Assembly: GCA_900540475.1 (NCBI GenBank) | Contig: UQGG01000014.1 | Span: 1-64,000 of the forward strand | Reading direction: 5' to 3' | Source of the DNA: an uncultured Robinsoniella sp. | GTDB taxonomy: Bacteria > Bacillota > Clostridia > Lachnospirales > Lachnospiraceae | DNA length: 64,000 nucleotides | In this document: positions 61,543-64,000 of the stretch, one piece after another | Layout of the letters: every line of letters starts with the position of its first letter | Numbering within the stretch: the first letter of the stretch is position 1 | Notes under the pieces: model-generated | The model's database searches: none | Told to the model about the DNA's origin: nothing | What the model saw: the letters and a program-made list of their open reading frames with translations, nothing else | Position numbers and translations under genes: made by a program

Positions 61543-64000
61543 GTGAAACTAAGAAGAAGATTATTGTCATGTTTATTGGCGACAGCAGTAACTGTTACAT
61601 CGATCACACCAATTACCGCAGCAGCATCCCAGGGGAATCTGCAAATTGGAAGCTTAAAGGTAAATTATTTAAGTGAGCCATTGGGGATTGATGATGCACA
61701 GCCTATATTTAGCTGGGTCTTAGCATCGGATGGGTATGATAAGGGGCAGTCTGCATATCGTGTTATTGTTTCTTCAACCAGAGAAGGTGCAGAGAGACAC
61801 GAGGGTGATGTGTGGGATTCAGAAAAGATCGAAAATCAAAACAACTACAATATTACCTATCAGGGAAATCAGCTCCTTTCCCGTACATCTTATTACTGGG
61901 CAGTTCAGGTCTGGGATGAAGATGGAAATGATAATGGATGGAGCGCCGTATCCAGCTTTGAAACAGGAATCATGTCTATGGATGAGTGGAATGGTGAATG
62001 GGTAGGTATTAAAAATACAGATATGAACTTCCAGGGTGCCAATTGGATCTGGCGAAGAGATGGAAGTGATTTCAGCGGAGCACCGGAAGGGGTTCAGTAT
62101 TTCCGAAAAGGTTTTAAAACAGATAAGACGAAAACTATCAGCAATGTCAATATAGGAATTACAGCTGATGATGAATATGAACTTTTTGTTAATGGGCAAA
62201 AAGCAGGAGAGAACGGCGGTGTAGATTCCTGGAAGAATGGTAAATTATATGATATTACAAAATTAATTTCTGCAGAAGGTGAAAATGTAATAGCAGCGTC
62301 TGCACATAATACCTCCAGAGGATATGCCGGATTACTTGCCAAGGTCGAGGTTCTGTACAATGATGGGACAAAGGATACCTATGTTACAGATAATTCCTGG
62401 AAACTAAGTAAAACAAAAGAAGAAGGATGGAGTGATCAGAATTATAACGATTCCGGGTGGACGAATCCCGATCAGTCCGAACCATATGGTAATGCCCCAT
62501 GGAACAGCGGCGTTGCTCCTAACGCAGAAAATGCATTTGCTGCAACAGTTCTTCGAAAAGAGTTTCAGGCAAAAAAAGGTGCGATTAAAGATGCAAAAGC
62601 CTATGTTTCCGGTCTAGGGTTTTTTGAATTAAAAATAAATGGACAATTACCGGATGACACCTTATTGAATCCGGCAAATACTCAGTATAACCAGACCTCT
62701 CTTTATAGGGTATTTGATGTAACTGATTTAGTAAAAGAAGGAAAAAATGCCATTGGCGTAGAGCTTGGCAACAGCTTTTACAATGAGACCTGCTCCGTAT
62801 GGAACTGGCAGGATGCAAGTTGGAGAGATGCCCCTAAGCTTCGTATGGAACTTGAGATTGAATATGAAAACGGGGAAAAAGAAACTGTGGTAACGGATGA
62901 GTCCTGGAAAGCCACCAAAGAAGGTCCGATCACAACCAACAGCATTTATTATGGTGAGACCTATGATGCAAGAAAAGAATTAAATGGTTTTGATCTGGTT
63001 GATTATGATGATGAAAACTGGGGTGCTGTACAGTTAATGGATGCCCCGGAAGGAAAGTTAAAAGCGCAGATCATGGAACCAATCAGACGTACCAAAGAAA
63101 TGCAGCCTTCTGAAATTACAAAGCTGGAAAATGGTTCTTACGTTTTAACCATACCGGAGATGCTGGCTGGATGGGTCAAACTGGATATCAAAGGAGCCAG
63201 TGCAGGAGATAAAGTTACCATCACCTATGGTGAGAAATTAAATGCTGACGGCCAGGTGCAAAAGCTCGGCGGTAAAGACGGTGTAAATTCCGGCTGGTGG
63301 CCGCGTGCTTATAATCAGCAGGACAATTATATCTGTAAAGGCGGAGAGGACGTAGAAACCTTTGAGCCGAAATTCAGTTATAAAGGTTATCAATATGTAC
63401 AGGTTGACGGGTATCCGTCAGAGCTTACAGCAGAGGATGTAACCTGCTACCGGGTAAGCAATGATATGGAGGATACCGGATCATTTGAATCCTCAGATGA
63501 ACTGTTTAACAAAATGCATCAGATGATGATTACAACCATGAAGAACAATATGCAGGGAAAACCAACCGATACACCGGTCTGGGAAAAGAATGGCTGGCTG
63601 GGAGATGCAAATGTTGCCCTGGAAACAATGAGCTATAACTTTGGTTTTGTAAATATGTTAAAACAGTTTGTGGAAACAATGGAAGATTGCCAGAACGAAT
63701 TTGATAATGTTCCGAATATGGTTCCGACACAGGGCTGGGGAAATGATAATACAGTTGTATGGAATTCTATTTTCGTATTTGGTGTAGATCAGATGATTGC
63801 TACCTACGGAAATGAAAGTTATCTGTACGAACAATATGATGCAATGCGCAAACTGGCATTAAAAGATATCGAAGAGAGCAGGAAAAATGGATGGACATGG
63901 TCAGACGGACAGCTTGCTGACTGGGTATCACCAATGGGACAGGGAGATGATGACCAGGATTTACAGTATTCTGAAAGTCCAAGCGAGGGTTCCGGTATCT
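61543..64000 (+). CDS. secreted GH78 alpha-L-rhamnosidase (3' end cut by window)
   Basis: This frame is open from a GTG at 61543 (behind GTGGAGGTAGAAG) to the window end, 819 residues. A signal peptide (MKLRRRLLSCLLATAVTVTS, cleavage near TAAAS) makes it secreted. An N-terminal fibronectin-like domain (LKVNYLSEPLGIDDAQPIFS, ~35-140) is followed by rhamnosidase N and concanavalin-like domains (RKEFQAKKG, VSGLGFFELKINGQ, ~320-620) and the start of the alpha/alpha barrel with TDTPVWEKNGWLGDANVAL, where the Glu matches the general-acid region of GH78. It releases terminal L-rhamnose from plant glycans or glycosides. The second catalytic Glu lies beyond the window. Confidence 0.9.
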   Translation, partial: MKLRRRLLSCLLATAVTVTSITPITAAASQGNLQIGSLKVNYLSEPLGIDDAQPIFSWVLASDGYDKGQSAYRVIVSSTREGAERHEGDVWDSEKIENQNNYNITYQGNQLLSRTSYYWAVQVWDEDGNDNGWSAVSSFETGIMSMDEWNGEWVGIKNTDMNFQGANWIWRRDGSDFSGAPEGVQYFRKGFKTDKTKTISNVNIGITADDEYELFVNGQKAGENGGVDSWKNGKLYDITKLISAEGENVIAASAHNTSRGYAGLLAKVEVLYNDGTKDTYVTDNSWKLSKTKEEGWSDQNYNDSGWTNPDQSEPYGNAPWNSGVAPNAENAFAATVLRKEFQAKKGAIKDAKAYVSGLGFFELKINGQLPDDTLLNPANTQYNQTSLYRVFDVTDLVKEGKNAIGVELGNSFYNETCSVWNWQDASWRDAPKLRMELEIEYENGEKETVVTDESWKATKEGPITTNSIYYGETYDARKELNGFDLVDYDDENWGAVQLMDAPEGKLKAQIMEPIRRTKEMQPSEITKLENGSYVLTIPEMLAGWVKLDIKGASAGDKVTITYGEKLNADGQVQKLGGKDGVNSGWWPRAYNQQDNYICKGGEDVETFEPKFSYKGYQYVQVDGYPSELTAEDVTCYRVSNDMEDTGSFESSDELFNKMHQMMITTMKNNMQGKPTDTPVWEKNGWLGDANVALETMSYNFGFVNMLKQFVETMEDCQNEFDNVPNMVPTQGWGNDNTVVWNSIFVFGVDQMIATYGNESYLYEQYDAMRKLALKDIEESRKNGWTWSDGQLADWVSPMGQGDDDQDLQYSESPSEGSGI

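Noticed and set aside
1..64000. Insertion sequences, prophage or integrase genes
   Set aside because: No transposase, integrase or terminal repeats were recognised anywhere in the window.

Overview
The window is a chromosomal replication-origin region of a low-GC Gram-positive anaerobe, most likely a Lachnospiraceae (class Clostridia). The evidence is the conserved block rsmG-mnmG-mnmE-jag-yidC-yidD-rnpA-rpmH / oriC / dnaA-dnaN-S4-recF-gyrB-gyrA, the clostridial DUF3881 and DUF4446 genes next to serS and parAB, strong AGGAGG ribosome binding sites, frequent TTG/GTG starts, and lipoproteins with large sugar-handling gene sets. Genes left of about 33.1 kb run mostly leftward and genes to the right mostly rightward, so most are transcribed away from oriC with the replication fork.

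Layout. (1) 1-14717: a carbohydrate locus. A leftward operon encodes a CUT1-type ABC importer (binding lipoprotein, two permeases), a GH38 alpha-mannosidase-like enzyme, a HAD hydrolase and a large secreted beta-helix (GH141-like) protein cut by the window start. A divergent YesM/YesN-type sensor kinase and AraC-type response regulator probably control it. (2) 14846-16928: an ECF sigma factor with its DUF4179-type anti-sigma partner. (3) 17546-25922: tRNA-Arg(CCU), a DUF3881 protein, serS, a DUF4446 protein, parB, parA, two perfect parS sites, an unrecognised coiled-coil protein, an alpha/beta-hydrolase-fold protein lacking recognisable catalytic residues, and about 1 kb of AT-rich DNA with short tandem repeats. 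(4) 25923-33084: rsmG, mnmG, mnmE, jag, yidC, yidD, rnpA, rpmH. (5) 33085-44567: oriC with DnaA-box clusters on both sides of dnaA, then dnaN, an S4 protein, recF, gyrB, gyrA, and murT-gatD for peptidoglycan amidation. (6) 44716-60794: a large sugar-catabolism region with a class II aldolase, two TIM-barrel isomerase-like proteins, three Gfo/Idh/MocA oxidoreductases, a PIG-L deacetylase, a divergent NagB-like protein, a CUT2 (Rbs-type) importer, AraC and ROK regulators, a mutarotase-like protein and a UPF0303/HbpS-like protein. (7) 60840-61055: a candidate type I toxin-antitoxin module with a 31-residue holin-like toxin and a convergent RNA. (8) 61543-64000: a secreted GH78 alpha-L-rhamnosidase cut by the window end.

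How the genes fit together: the core block copies, segregates and maintains the chromosome and makes RNA/protein-processing factors. The flanking accessory blocks sense, import and dismantle plant or host glycans (mannosides, rhamnosides and probably an N-acetylated or otherwise modified sugar). The best candidates for undescribed biology are the oxidoreductase/TIM-barrel/deacetylase/NagB-like cluster in 6, the small TA module in 7, and the unrecognised genes beside parS in 3. All functions are read from sequence motifs without database searches.
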